Assembly: GCA_964457365.1 (NCBI GenBank)
Contig: CAYWFP010000004.1
Location: forward strand, 23,610-87,609
Direction of reading: 5' to 3'
Length of the DNA: 64,000 nt
Source of the DNA: CAYWFP01 sp964457365
Lineage (GTDB): Bacteria > Planctomycetota > SZUA-567
Part shown: positions 24,709 through 32,373 of the stretch, one piece after another
How positions within the stretch are numbered: the stretch's first letter is position 1
Layout: every line of letters starts with the position of its first letter
Translations under genes and position numbers: made by a program
Notes under the pieces: generated by a model
What the model saw: only the letters and a program-made list of their open reading frames with translations
The model's database searches: none
What the model was told of the DNA's origin: nothing

Positions 24709-25683
24709 GTGCCGGACCAACCGGACCAACCGGACGCATCGCCCCCTCCCGATCCGCTGCGACGCATGCTGCGCAAAGCTATCCGCTCGGCGCTGAAGCG
24801 CGCGCAGCGCAAAGCGCAGAAGCTAGAAACCGAACTGGCCGCCTGCGCCGAGGCCGAGATGCATCGCCAGGCGGGCGAATTGATCAAGGCCAACCTCGCC
24901 GCCGTAGAGCGCGGCATGGACTCCGTCACCCTCTCCGACCTTTTCCACCCTGGTGGCGAGCGCGTCATTGCGCTCGATCCTTGCCTCAAGCCGATGGACA
25001 ATGCGCGTCGATACTTCAAGAGATATCGGAAGCTGACCCGTGGCGAAGAGCGCATCCGGAAACAGTTGACGCGCTGCGGGGAGAACCTTACAGCACTGGA
25101 AGACTTGCAGCAGCGCCTTGCCGCGTGGGAGGAAGAAACCGAGCCCGACGTATCGCTACCGCCAGAGCTGGCGGAAGAGGCCGAGCGCCTAGGCCTGCAC
25201 CTTCCCGGCCTCGACGCCCAACCAGAGCCCAAGGCGGCCAAAGCGCCGCCGCGGGGCGTGCGGGTCTTCACCTCGCGCGACGGGATGACGATCTACGTCG
25301 GCAAGGGCGCGCGCGAGAACGACGAATTGACGCTGCGCATCGCACGTGGCAACGAATGGTGGTTTCACGTGCAGCAGTACCATGGCTCGCACGTCGTGGT
25401 CCGCGGCCGCTATCAGCCGGGAGGCGACGAGAAGGCGCCCGGCAAACGCGGGGCCAAGGAGAATCCGATGCCGCAGGAGACGCTGCTGGACGCGGCGCAC
25501 TTGGCCGTTCACTTCAGCAAGGCCCGTGGCGCCACCCGCGCGGAAGTGACGTATACGCAGGCCAAGAACGTCCGGAAGCGCAGAAAATCGCCGCCGGGCC
25601 AGGTGATCGCGCAGAACGCCCGGACGCTGTCGCTGCGCGTGGAGGAGACCCGTCTGGCGAGGCTCCTGGGGCGGGAAGGATAA
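24709..25683 (+). CDS. NFACT-R (DUF814) protein lacking the NFACT-N domain
   Basis: A 324-residue protein. Residues 15-150 form a coiled-coil-like helical region and 195-324 an NFACT-R domain (VRVFTSRDGMTIYVGKGA, NDELTLRIARGNEWWFHVQQYHGSHVVVRG, EVTYTQAKNVRKRRKSPPGQV). Full-length RqcH/NEMF proteins (about 550-600 residues) start with an NFACT-N domain that recruits the 50S subunit and tRNA-Ala for tailing of stalled peptides. That part is absent, so tailing activity is doubtful. The start is GTG 24709, 2 bp after the PhoU-like stop. It may still be an RNA-binding ribosome-associated factor. Confidence 0.85.
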   Translation: MPDQPDQPDASPPPDPLRRMLRKAIRSALKRAQRKAQKLETELAACAEAEMHRQAGELIKANLAAVERGMDSVTLSDLFHPGGERVIALDPCLKPMDNARRYFKRYRKLTRGEERIRKQLTRCGENLTALEDLQQRLAAWEEETEPDVSLPPELAEEAERLGLHLPGLDAQPEPKAAKAPPRGVRVFTSRDGMTIYVGKGARENDELTLRIARGNEWWFHVQQYHGSHVVVRGRYQPGGDEKAPGKRGAKENPMPQETLLDAAHLAVHFSKARGATRAEVTYTQAKNVRKRRKSPPGQVIAQNARTLSLRVEETRLARLLGREG

Positions 25684-25684
25684 A

Positions 25685-27214
25685 ATGATACGCATTGTAT
25701 TACCTTCGTTGCTTGCCGCCATTGGCTGCGCGGGATGCTTCGGCCCCTTCGCGCGCGAGGCACAGAAGCCACAAGAAACCCTGCCGCCGGGCATCGTCGC
25801 CCCTGCGAACGCGAAAGATTCGCCCTTCAAGAACGCCGAACTCTGGAAACAAGCCGGCACGCAGAACGGCGAAGCGGTCGATCCGTTGTCGCTGCTGATG
25901 TCGAATCCCGAGAACGGACAAGACGAGAAGGCGGATGACGGGAAAGGCGAAAACGATAGCGCACCCCCGCGTGTTGCCGAATCGCGGCAGCGCTCGTTTT
26001 ACCTCGAGGTCGACGGCGTCACCCCCGCCACCGGTCCGCGTGCCGAAGCCGAAGAAGCGCGCTTCAGACGGCTGCAGGAGCTCTATCGCGCACCCAGCCT
26101 CGCGGGATTGCCGCTCCTGGCGAGAACGGTACGCGCACCGCTGGACGGACTCTCGCCTCTGGCGGCGGCGGCGCTGGGGCGAATGCACGACTGCCGCGAA
26201 GCCGAGACGCTGCTGGTCGAGGCGACCGAGCACGCGCGCCCGGTAGTCCGACAGGCGGCGCTGGCGGGATTGCTGGAAATGAATTCGCCGCGCGCGAGAG
26301 AGATCTGTCGCTACCGCGCCCGCGAAGACACCAACAAGAATGTCCGCCTTACTGCGGTCTTGGGACTGGGGTTGCTGCAGGATCAGCCTTCGGCGGCGAT
26401 GATGGAGGCATACCTGACGACCCAGGATCCGGGCTTCGCCTTGGTGGCGGCGTGGGGGCTGGCCCGAATGGACGAGCCGGCCGGCTTCGACCATTTGCAC
26501 AAGCTCGCGCTCGCGCGCGAACCGGGCGTGGCGCTGCGGGCGATGGCGGTGCTCCACCGGCTGCACGAACCGCGCAGCCTCCGCGTTCTCTTCAACTGCC
26601 TCTTCGACCGGCACGACCGGATCAAACAAGGCGCGCTCGAAATCATCGATTCCTTCGACGAGGAGACGGTGGACGAGGTGCTGCGGCAGATTCCGAACGA
26701 CCGCGCGGTTCTGATGCGCCAGCGCCGACAGGTGATCCATGCCATTCAGGGCAAGGCGGAGTTCCCGGAGCTCTACCGCCATCTCATCACCTCCGGCGAT
26801 TACGAGGATCGCTATCTCGGCGTGCTGGCAGTGGCCAAGACGAATCCGCCCGACGCGGTGGAGCTCCTGGTGCCGGCCGTGGCCGACTCACAGGCGCGCG
26901 TGCGTCACGCGACCCAGCAAGCGCTTGAACAACAGATCGAACGCCTCGGTCTCGCCCCCGCGCCGAAAGAACGCGATTCGGTTACAGCGTGGCGAAAATG
27001 GTGGTTCCGCCAGCACGAGTTGCTGGACACCCGACCGGGCAAGGCGCTGGTGCGATTGCCGGACGGGCGCAAGGCCGCGATGCGCAACTCCGCGCACCTG
27101 GCCTGGGGCGCGAAGGTGGTCAAGATCATCCCGGGAAACGCGGATCTCGTCGGCGCTTCCGTGACCGTGCACCTGCGCGGGCTGCCATACGTGATCCTCC
27201 CCGCGGCCCGGTAA
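25685..27214 (+). CDS. HEAT-repeat lipoprotein
   Basis: A 509-residue exported protein. The N-terminus carries a short hydrophobic signal with two possible lipobox cysteines (IGC and AGC, within the first 20 residues), so it is probably a lipoprotein. After a charged linker (to about 110), residues 115-440 are HEAT-like repeats (LAAAALGRMHDCREAETLLVEA; RQAALAGLLEMNSPRAREI; LTAVLGLGLLQDQPSAAMMEAY and later ones). A small beta-rich C-terminal domain follows (VRLPDGRKAAMRNSAHLAW). It begins 1 bp after the NFACT-R stop. The function is probably scaffolding in the envelope; no catalytic motif is seen. Confidence 0.75.
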   Translation: MIRIVLPSLLAAIGCAGCFGPFAREAQKPQETLPPGIVAPANAKDSPFKNAELWKQAGTQNGEAVDPLSLLMSNPENGQDEKADDGKGENDSAPPRVAESRQRSFYLEVDGVTPATGPRAEAEEARFRRLQELYRAPSLAGLPLLARTVRAPLDGLSPLAAAALGRMHDCREAETLLVEATEHARPVVRQAALAGLLEMNSPRAREICRYRAREDTNKNVRLTAVLGLGLLQDQPSAAMMEAYLTTQDPGFALVAAWGLARMDEPAGFDHLHKLALAREPGVALRAMAVLHRLHEPRSLRVLFNCLFDRHDRIKQGALEIIDSFDEETVDEVLRQIPNDRAVLMRQRRQVIHAIQGKAEFPELYRHLITSGDYEDRYLGVLAVAKTNPPDAVELLVPAVADSQARVRHATQQALEQQIERLGLAPAPKERDSVTAWRKWWFRQHELLDTRPGKALVRLPDGRKAAMRNSAHLAWGAKVVKIIPGNADLVGASVTVHLRGLPYVILPAAR

Positions 27215-27219
27215 GCCTC

Positions 27220-27248
27220 TTGCCTTTTTCTCTCCTCCAGCCTATACT
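27220..27248 (+). promoter_or_regulatory. Sigma70-like promoter upstream of the broken EIIA/CBS gene
   Basis: TTGCCT, 17-bp spacer, TATACT, followed by GGAGGAAC before the TTG at 27272. Both transcription and translation signals look intact although the coding sequence is not. Confidence 0.58.
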
Positions 27249-27271
27249 GCGCTTCTTGCCGGAGGAACGCG

Positions 27272-27641
27272 TTGAAGCTATCCGACCTGTTGCACGCGGA
27301 CCTGATCCTCTGTAACGCCGAGGCCGTCGGCTACGAAGAAGCGCGCGCCCGATCCCGAGGAATTGATCCGCCAAATCGCCGACAGCGACGTTTGCGTCGC
27401 CGACACCGTCACCGCCCAGGACATCATGCGCGCGGATCCGCCTCGCCTTCGCCTTCGGGACAAGATCCGCGATGCCATGGACATCGTCGTCAAGCACAAG
27501 ACCAACCTCGTCCCCGTCGTCGTCGAGGAGGACCGCTACTTCGGCGGCGGCATGCGCTGGGGCGTGCCCTGCGCGCTCGGGTCGCTTCTCTTGGCGACCG
27601 GCTACGTACTGATGCTGGCGCACTGGGCGCAGAACGGGTAG
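27272..27641 (+). pseudogene. Decayed PTS-EIIA-like/CBS protein gene (deletion plus frameshift)
   Basis: Starting at TTG 27272 with a good ribosome site, the first about 25 codons (MKLSDLLHADLILCNAEAVG) look like the start of a PTS EIIA-2-type domain. Coherence is lost near 27350. A different frame (from about 27339, with an in-frame TTG at 27363) continues ELIRQIADSDVCVADTVTAQ, then DIMRADPPRLRLRDKIRDAM and NLVPVVVEEDRYFGG, a CBS-domain-like segment, then a hydrophobic helix and stop at 27641. An EIIA domain needs about 150 residues, so most of it is missing. Alternatively the second frame is expressed as a 92-residue CBS fragment. Confidence 0.55.
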
Positions 27642-27673
27642 ACTGAGCGGGAAAACGTAAACGGGGGGACGGT

Positions 27674-28324
27674 ATGCACGAAGACGAACTGCGCGCGGAA
27701 ATGGTGCGCATCGCTCATTGCCTCTATGCCAAGAACCTAGTCGCCGGCTCCGACGGCAACATCAGCGCGCGCCTCAGTGACGGCACGCTCCTGACCACGC
27801 CCAGCGGCAAGAGCAAGGGCGATTTGACGCCGGACGACCTGGTCCGCACCGATGTCGACGGCAAGCCGCTCGGCGCGGGCAAGCCCTCGAGCGAGATCCG
27901 CATGCACCTGAAGGCTTATGCGCTCCGCCCCGACGTCATGGCCTGCGTTCACGCCCACCCGCCGATGACCGTGGCGCTCTCGCTCCTGGGAGACTTGTTG
28001 GCGCGGCCGGTGCTGCCGGAACTGCTGCTCTACCTCGGGCGCGTCGCCATCGCGCCTTACGCCACCCCGACCACCGCCGACGTCGCCGAAGCGGTCGCGC
28101 CGCTGGTCGACGAGCACGACGTCATCGTCCTGACCGGCCACGGTTCGGCCACGCTCGGCGGCTCGCTCTCCAAGGCCTACGTCAAGCTCGAAGCGCTCGA
28201 GCACGGCGCCAGGATCCTCCACGCGGTCCTGCAGGTGCAACCGCCGCCGGAGCTTTCCGCGGCCGAAGTGAAGCGCCTGCTGGGCATTCACGAAAGCGCC
28301 GTTCGCGAACCCCGACACTGCTGA
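27674..28324 (+). CDS. Class II aldolase/adducin family protein (fuculose-phosphate aldolase-like)
   Basis: A 216-residue zinc aldolase-fold protein. Visible motifs: AGSDGNISARL (phosphate/substrate loop), TTPSGKSKGDLTPDDLV, the glutamate in KPSSEIRMHL, the zinc ligands HAHPP and a later GHGSATLGGSL. L-fuculose-1-phosphate, L-rhamnulose-1-phosphate and methylthioribulose-1-phosphate dehydratase-type enzymes share these features; the substrate is not resolvable from sequence. ATG 27674 follows GGGGGGA. It stands alone, with trpS after it under a separate promoter. Confidence 0.9.
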   Translation: MHEDELRAEMVRIAHCLYAKNLVAGSDGNISARLSDGTLLTTPSGKSKGDLTPDDLVRTDVDGKPLGAGKPSSEIRMHLKAYALRPDVMACVHAHPPMTVALSLLGDLLARPVLPELLLYLGRVAIAPYATPTTADVAEAVAPLVDEHDVIVLTGHGSATLGGSLSKAYVKLEALEHGARILHAVLQVQPPPELSAAEVKRLLGIHESAVREPRHC

Positions 28325-28341
28325 TCCGTCTCTCCTGCAGC

Positions 28342-28370
28342 TTGCTTTTCCCTTCGGCTTCGGATAGGTT
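28342..28370 (+). promoter_or_regulatory. Sigma70-like promoter for trpS
   Basis: TTGCTT, 17-bp spacer, TAGGTT, 34 bp upstream of ATG 28404. Consensus-based. Confidence 0.5.
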
Positions 28371-28403
28371 TGTAGCGCTGATTCGGGTGAAAGGAAACGG
28401 TTC

Positions 28404-29480
28404 ATGAGCGACAGCCGCAAGCGGATTCTCACCGGCGACCGGCCGACCGGCCGGCTGCACCTGGGGCACTACGTGGGCTCTCTCAAGGCGCGCGTGGCGC
28501 TGCAGGAGCAGTACGACACGATGCTGATCATCGCCGACCTGCACATGCTCACCACCAAGCCGACGCGCACGGACATCGACCGGATCGGCCAGAACGCGCG
28601 CGGCATGGTCCTCGACTACCTCGCCGCCGGCATCGACCCGGAGAAGACGGCGATCTACCTCCAGTCGGCCGTGCCGGCGGTCTACGAATTGAACCTGATC
28701 TTCGAGATGCTCATCACCGTCAACCGCCTCAATCGCGTTCCGAGCCTGAAGGAGATGGCCCGCGCGGCCAATCTCAGCGACGAGGAGATGCCCTTCGGCC
28801 TGCTGGGGTATCCGGTGCTGCAGGCGGCCGACATTCTCGGTCCCCGGGCACACCTGGTGCCCGTCGGCAAGGACAACGAATCGCACGTCGAGATCACCCG
28901 CGAGATCGCCCGCCGCTTCAACAACCTTTACGGCGAGGTTTTCCCGCTGCCGAAAGCGCTGGTCGGCGACGTCCCGACGCTCGTCGGCACCGACGGTCAG
29001 GGCAAGATGAGCAAGAGCATCGGCAACTGTATCTTCCTCGGCGACGACGAGGCGACAATCAACAAAAAGGTCCGCAAGATGTACACCGACCCCAACCGCG
29101 TCAGCGCCGATGTGCCGGGCACGGTCGAGGGCAACCCCGTCTTCGCCTATCACGACGCCTTCAACGACGCCGCGGAGGAGGTGGCGGATCTGAAGGAACG
29201 GTACCGCGCCGGCAAGGTCGGCGACGTCGAGTGCAAGGAGAAACTCGCGGCGGCGCTGAACCGCTTCCTCGCGCCGATGCGCGAACGCTATAAACAATAC
29301 GAGGCCGAGCCGGGACTGGTCGACCAGATCATCGTCGACGGCACCGCCCGCGCGCGCGAGGTGTTCGGCGAAACGTTGCGCGAAGCCAAATCCGCGATGG
29401 GGCTGCGGAGCGTCTGGAACGCGATTGCGCGCAAAGCCGAGCAGCGCCGCAGGAAACTGGCCAGACAGGACACGGCATGA
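28404..29480 (+). CDS. trpS: Tryptophan--tRNA ligase
   Basis: A 358-residue class I aminoacyl-tRNA synthetase that charges tRNA-Trp. The HIGH-like motif is HLGH in RPTGRLHLGHYVG, the KMSKS motif is GQGKMSKSIGN, and family blocks include MLITVNRLNRVPSLKEM, PFGLLGYPVLQAADIL, PVGKDNESHVEITREIARRFN and KKVRKMYTDPNR. Length is normal. AAAGGAAA precedes ATG 28404. It overlaps the following channel gene by 4 bp (29477-29480, ATGA). Confidence 0.96.
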   Translation: MSDSRKRILTGDRPTGRLHLGHYVGSLKARVALQEQYDTMLIIADLHMLTTKPTRTDIDRIGQNARGMVLDYLAAGIDPEKTAIYLQSAVPAVYELNLIFEMLITVNRLNRVPSLKEMARAANLSDEEMPFGLLGYPVLQAADILGPRAHLVPVGKDNESHVEITREIARRFNNLYGEVFPLPKALVGDVPTLVGTDGQGKMSKSIGNCIFLGDDEATINKKVRKMYTDPNRVSADVPGTVEGNPVFAYHDAFNDAAEEVADLKERYRAGKVGDVECKEKLAAALNRFLAPMRERYKQYEAEPGLVDQIIVDGTARAREVFGETLREAKSAMGLRSVWNAIARKAEQRRRKLARQDTA

Positions 29481-30529
29481 CGTCCGAACCGACCTACGCC
29501 AGCCTGCGCGAAGGGTTCCGCCGCAAGCTCTTCGTCCCGGCGCTGCTGTTTCTGACCGTCTTCTGCACCGGCACCCTCGGCTACTACCTGATCGGCCAGA
29601 TCACCGGCAATCCCGACGCGACGCTCCGGAACTGCATCTATCAGACCACCATCCTCCTCACCGGCGTAGGCTTCGCCGACGTGCTCAACTCGAATCAGTC
29701 GTGGCTGGGCTCGATCTTCACGGTGATGCTGGCGTTCTTCGGCCTGGTGACGCTGCTCTATATCGGCTCGACCTTGATCGCCTTCATCGTCGAAGGCGAG
29801 CTGTCGCATATTCTCGAACACAAACGCATGGCTGCGCGTATCGCCGCGCTGCGCGGGCACTTCATCGTCTGCGGCGGCGGCGAGACCGTCCGCCATATCG
29901 CCACGGAGTTCGCCGCTCGCGGGCGCGCATGCGTCGTCGTCGACGAGAACGCCGAGTTCCTCGAAGAACTCGGCGACGAGACCTGTGTCCTGGAGGGCGA
30001 CGTCTCGCACGACGAGGTGTTGCGCAAAGCCGGCATCGACCGCGCCGCCGGCCTCGTTTCGGTCCTGCCGCAGGACAAGGACAACCTGCTCTGCATCATC
30101 ACCGCGCGCCAGCTCAGCCCGGCGCTGCGCATCGTCAGCCGCTGCGTCGATCGGGAGAACGTCAAGAAGATGGCCCGCGCCGGGGCCGACTCGGTGGTGA
30201 CGCACAACTTCATCAGCGGCCTGCGCCTCTTCAACGAAACCGCGCGCCCGGCGACGCTGGGATTTCTCGATACGCTGCTCTGGGACAGCGACGCCTACCG
30301 CTTCGCCGAGGCGACCATCCCGGCCGGGCACGAACTCCACGGCAAGAACCTGCGCGAGGCCCGGCTCCACCGCGTCGCCGACGTACACATCATCGCCGCG
30401 CGCGAGGCGAACCAGCCGCGCTACCTCTACAATCCGCACGTGGGCCTGGTGCTCGCGGAGAACATGCAGATCGTCTTCGTCGCGCTGCCGGAGGAGGTGG
30501 AGAAGCTACGCGCGTATCTGGGGAACTGA
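29477..30529 (+). CDS. Two-helix potassium channel with RCK (TrkA-N/TrkA-C) domain, altered filter
   Basis: A 350-residue ion channel. Two transmembrane helices (about 18-38 and 76-100) flank a pore loop whose filter reads T62-G63-V64-G65-F66-A67-D68. This is a departure from TVGYGD: Thr becomes Gly and the second Gly becomes Ala. An RCK/TrkA-N domain follows (GHFIVCGGGETVRHIATEF, VVDEN, about 127-245) and a TrkA-C domain (about 265-350). The RCK part would bind nucleotide or divalent ions to gate the pore. It is coupled to trpS (4-bp overlap) and to the exported protein gene (TGATG overlap). K+ selectivity is uncertain given the filter. Confidence 0.85.
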   Translation: MTSEPTYASLREGFRRKLFVPALLFLTVFCTGTLGYYLIGQITGNPDATLRNCIYQTTILLTGVGFADVLNSNQSWLGSIFTVMLAFFGLVTLLYIGSTLIAFIVEGELSHILEHKRMAARIAALRGHFIVCGGGETVRHIATEFAARGRACVVVDENAEFLEELGDETCVLEGDVSHDEVLRKAGIDRAAGLVSVLPQDKDNLLCIITARQLSPALRIVSRCVDRENVKKMARAGADSVVTHNFISGLRLFNETARPATLGFLDTLLWDSDAYRFAEATIPAGHELHGKNLREARLHRVADVHIIAAREANQPRYLYNPHVGLVLAENMQIVFVALPEEVEKLRAYLGN

Positions 30530-31071
30530 TGAAGCGAACGGCCAGTATCCGAGCGGCGGTCGTCTGCAGCGGTCTGCTCCTGCTGGCGGCCGTCTCCCAT
30601 GCCGAAGAAGGGCCTCCACGCGCGGTGAGTGTCGACGGCTCGCTCTCGCTGGTCCTGCCCGCAGGCTGGGATGCGGAAGAAAACCCCGATACCTTCGCCA
30701 AGGCGGTCCTGGTCGTCCGCAGCCCGCGGGAAACGCCCGACGATCCTTTCCGCGAGAACATCTGCGTGCACGCCGAAGCCCTGCCCAGGCGCGCGTCCTT
30801 CGCGCAGTACCTGCACAACACCAAGGCGCTTCTGGCACACACGCTGACCGATTACCGCCTGCTGGCGGAAATGCGGACCACCATCGGGGGACACAGGGCC
30901 TGCCGCCTGGTTTATGCCTTCAATGCCGACCATCAACGCAAGAACATCGTCTACCTGGTGAAACGCAGGAATACGGTCTACGTTCTTACCTGCTCTTCCG
31001 TGACATGCGGGTTCGAACGCTGGGAGCCCGTCATGAACAAGACGGTGGAAACGCTGCTGTTTCTGAAGTAG
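30529..31071 (+). CDS. Exported PsbP/DcrB-like protein
   Basis: A 180-residue protein with a signal peptide (KRTASIRAAVVCSGLLLLAAVSHA). The mature part looks like the Mog1/PsbP/DcrB fold: an opening GSLSLVLPAGWDAEE, a FRENICVHAEALP strand, a helix (SFAQYLHNTKALLAHTL), GGHRACRLVYAF, YLVKRRNTVYVLTCSS and a closing helix ending VETLLFLK. Such proteins are small periplasmic accessories of unknown mechanism. The ATG overlaps the channel stop (TGATG). Two Cys in the CSSVTC stretch could form a disulfide. Confidence 0.7.
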   Translation: MKRTASIRAAVVCSGLLLLAAVSHAEEGPPRAVSVDGSLSLVLPAGWDAEENPDTFAKAVLVVRSPRETPDDPFRENICVHAEALPRRASFAQYLHNTKALLAHTLTDYRLLAEMRTTIGGHRACRLVYAFNADHQRKNIVYLVKRRNTVYVLTCSSVTCGFERWEPVMNKTVETLLFLK

Positions 31072-31072
31072 T

Positions 31073-32227
31073 TCACTCCAGCGCCGCGTCCAGCTCCCCT
31101 GCCAGTTCCTCCTGCTCGGGCCTCTCGTTCTCCGACCCGCCCTGCAGCGCCTCGCGCAACTCCTCGGCCAGATCGTCCGCTTCCGACGCCACCGCATCGT
31201 CGGCTTTCTTTTCGCGCGGCGCGAACTCCGTATCACCCGACTTGATCTCGAAGGTGCCGCGCCCTGCCAACACATCGGGGAATTCCTCCCGCAACCACGC
31301 CAGCGCCTCCGCATCCTCTCTCAGATAGGCGTCCAGGAACGCCGTCGATGTCTGCAGGATCAGGCTCTGCATCCAGTCGTCGCCCGCGCGCTTTCTCCGG
31401 AGCCGGCCGGAGAAGACCATGTGGTCGCCGCCGGCGAAGGTCAACAGGTACTGGTCCGCACCGCGGGCATGGTCGAACGGCACGCGCCGCTCGGCAGCGG
31501 TGGTGTCGTTGATCGGACTGGTGTCCTCCGTGCCGGTCATGTGCAGACACGGCACGCGCATGCGGCGGAACGCGGCTCTTCGCTGCGCCTCGTGCTCGGG
31601 CGCGGGCGCGCTCATCGGGATCGCCGCCTTGATCCGTTTGTCCGAGAGGTCCATGATCTCGTTGCCGTTAGGGCCGACGATCAACTCGCCGGCGACGATC
31701 AACGTCGTCCAGGCGCCGAAGGAATGGCCGGCCACGCCGATCCGCTCCAGATCCAGCCTCCCCTGGAACGGCGACGCTTCCGCGTTCAACCGGAGCATCT
31801 CGTCGAGAGCGAAGCCGACGTCCTTGGGGCGATGGAGCGCGTTGACCGGGTTGGCCGCGGCCTTGCGCATCGCCTGCATGAGTTGCGCCTTGTCGCCGGC
31901 GCCGCGCCAGACCGAATCGTCGGAGCCGAGGTGTTGCAGGTGGACCGAGACGTAGCCGTGGCCGGCCCAGTGGCGGCCGATATATTTATACCCTTCGCGC
32001 GTGCCGCCGAGGCCGTGGGAGAAGACCACGACCGGCAGCGCTTCGCCTTCTTCGGGATAGTAGATCTTCACCGGCACCTGTCGTTTGCGGGCGAGGTCGA
32101 ACCACTCGTACCTGACCTTTATCACCGTATGCGGACCCGCCTCGGCCTTGTAGGACCGGGCATCTCCACCGCGAATAAATCCGGTCAGAAGCATAAGCGA
32201 GAAGAAGAACATTGGACAGGAACGCAT
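31073..32227 (-). CDS. Secreted alpha/beta hydrolase (PAF-acetylhydrolase/dienelactone hydrolase-like)
   Basis: A 384-residue exported hydrolase. Signal peptide about 1-23. The fold starts with VPVKIYYPEEGEALPVVVFSHGLGGTREGY (oxyanion region); the nucleophile elbow is GVAGHSFGAWT (Ser), the acid Asp is in HMTGTEDTSPIND and the His in FAGGDHMVFSG. It resembles platelet-activating-factor acetylhydrolase-like esterases. The C-terminal 70 residues are acidic and low-complexity (EEELAGELDAALE). A small hairpin CGCCAC-CCT-GTGGCG lies upstream at 32271-32285. Natural substrate unknown. Confidence 0.82.
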   Translation of the reverse strand: MRSCPMFFFSLMLLTGFIRGGDARSYKAEAGPHTVIKVRYEWFDLARKRQVPVKIYYPEEGEALPVVVFSHGLGGTREGYKYIGRHWAGHGYVSVHLQHLGSDDSVWRGAGDKAQLMQAMRKAAANPVNALHRPKDVGFALDEMLRLNAEASPFQGRLDLERIGVAGHSFGAWTTLIVAGELIVGPNGNEIMDLSDKRIKAAIPMSAPAPEHEAQRRAAFRRMRVPCLHMTGTEDTSPINDTTAAERRVPFDHARGADQYLLTFAGGDHMVFSGRLRRKRAGDDWMQSLILQTSTAFLDAYLREDAEALAWLREEFPDVLAGRGTFEIKSGDTEFAPREKKADDAVASEADDLAEELREALQGGSENERPEQEELAGELDAALE

Positions 32228-32373
32228 GGCGATCTCCTATAGACGACAAGCAACCCTGTGAAGCGTTTTCCGCCACCCTGTGGCGAATCGCCTCAACCAA
32301 CCTCTTCCTGCTACGCATACGCGTTGCGTTTCACCGGGGTTACAATCAATCCGCGTGCCGGTTTGAAAGCGAT

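Noticed and set aside
32271..32285. Hairpin CGCCAC-CCT-GTGGCG as a terminator
   Set aside because: No T-tract follows on either strand; it may be only a chance stem.
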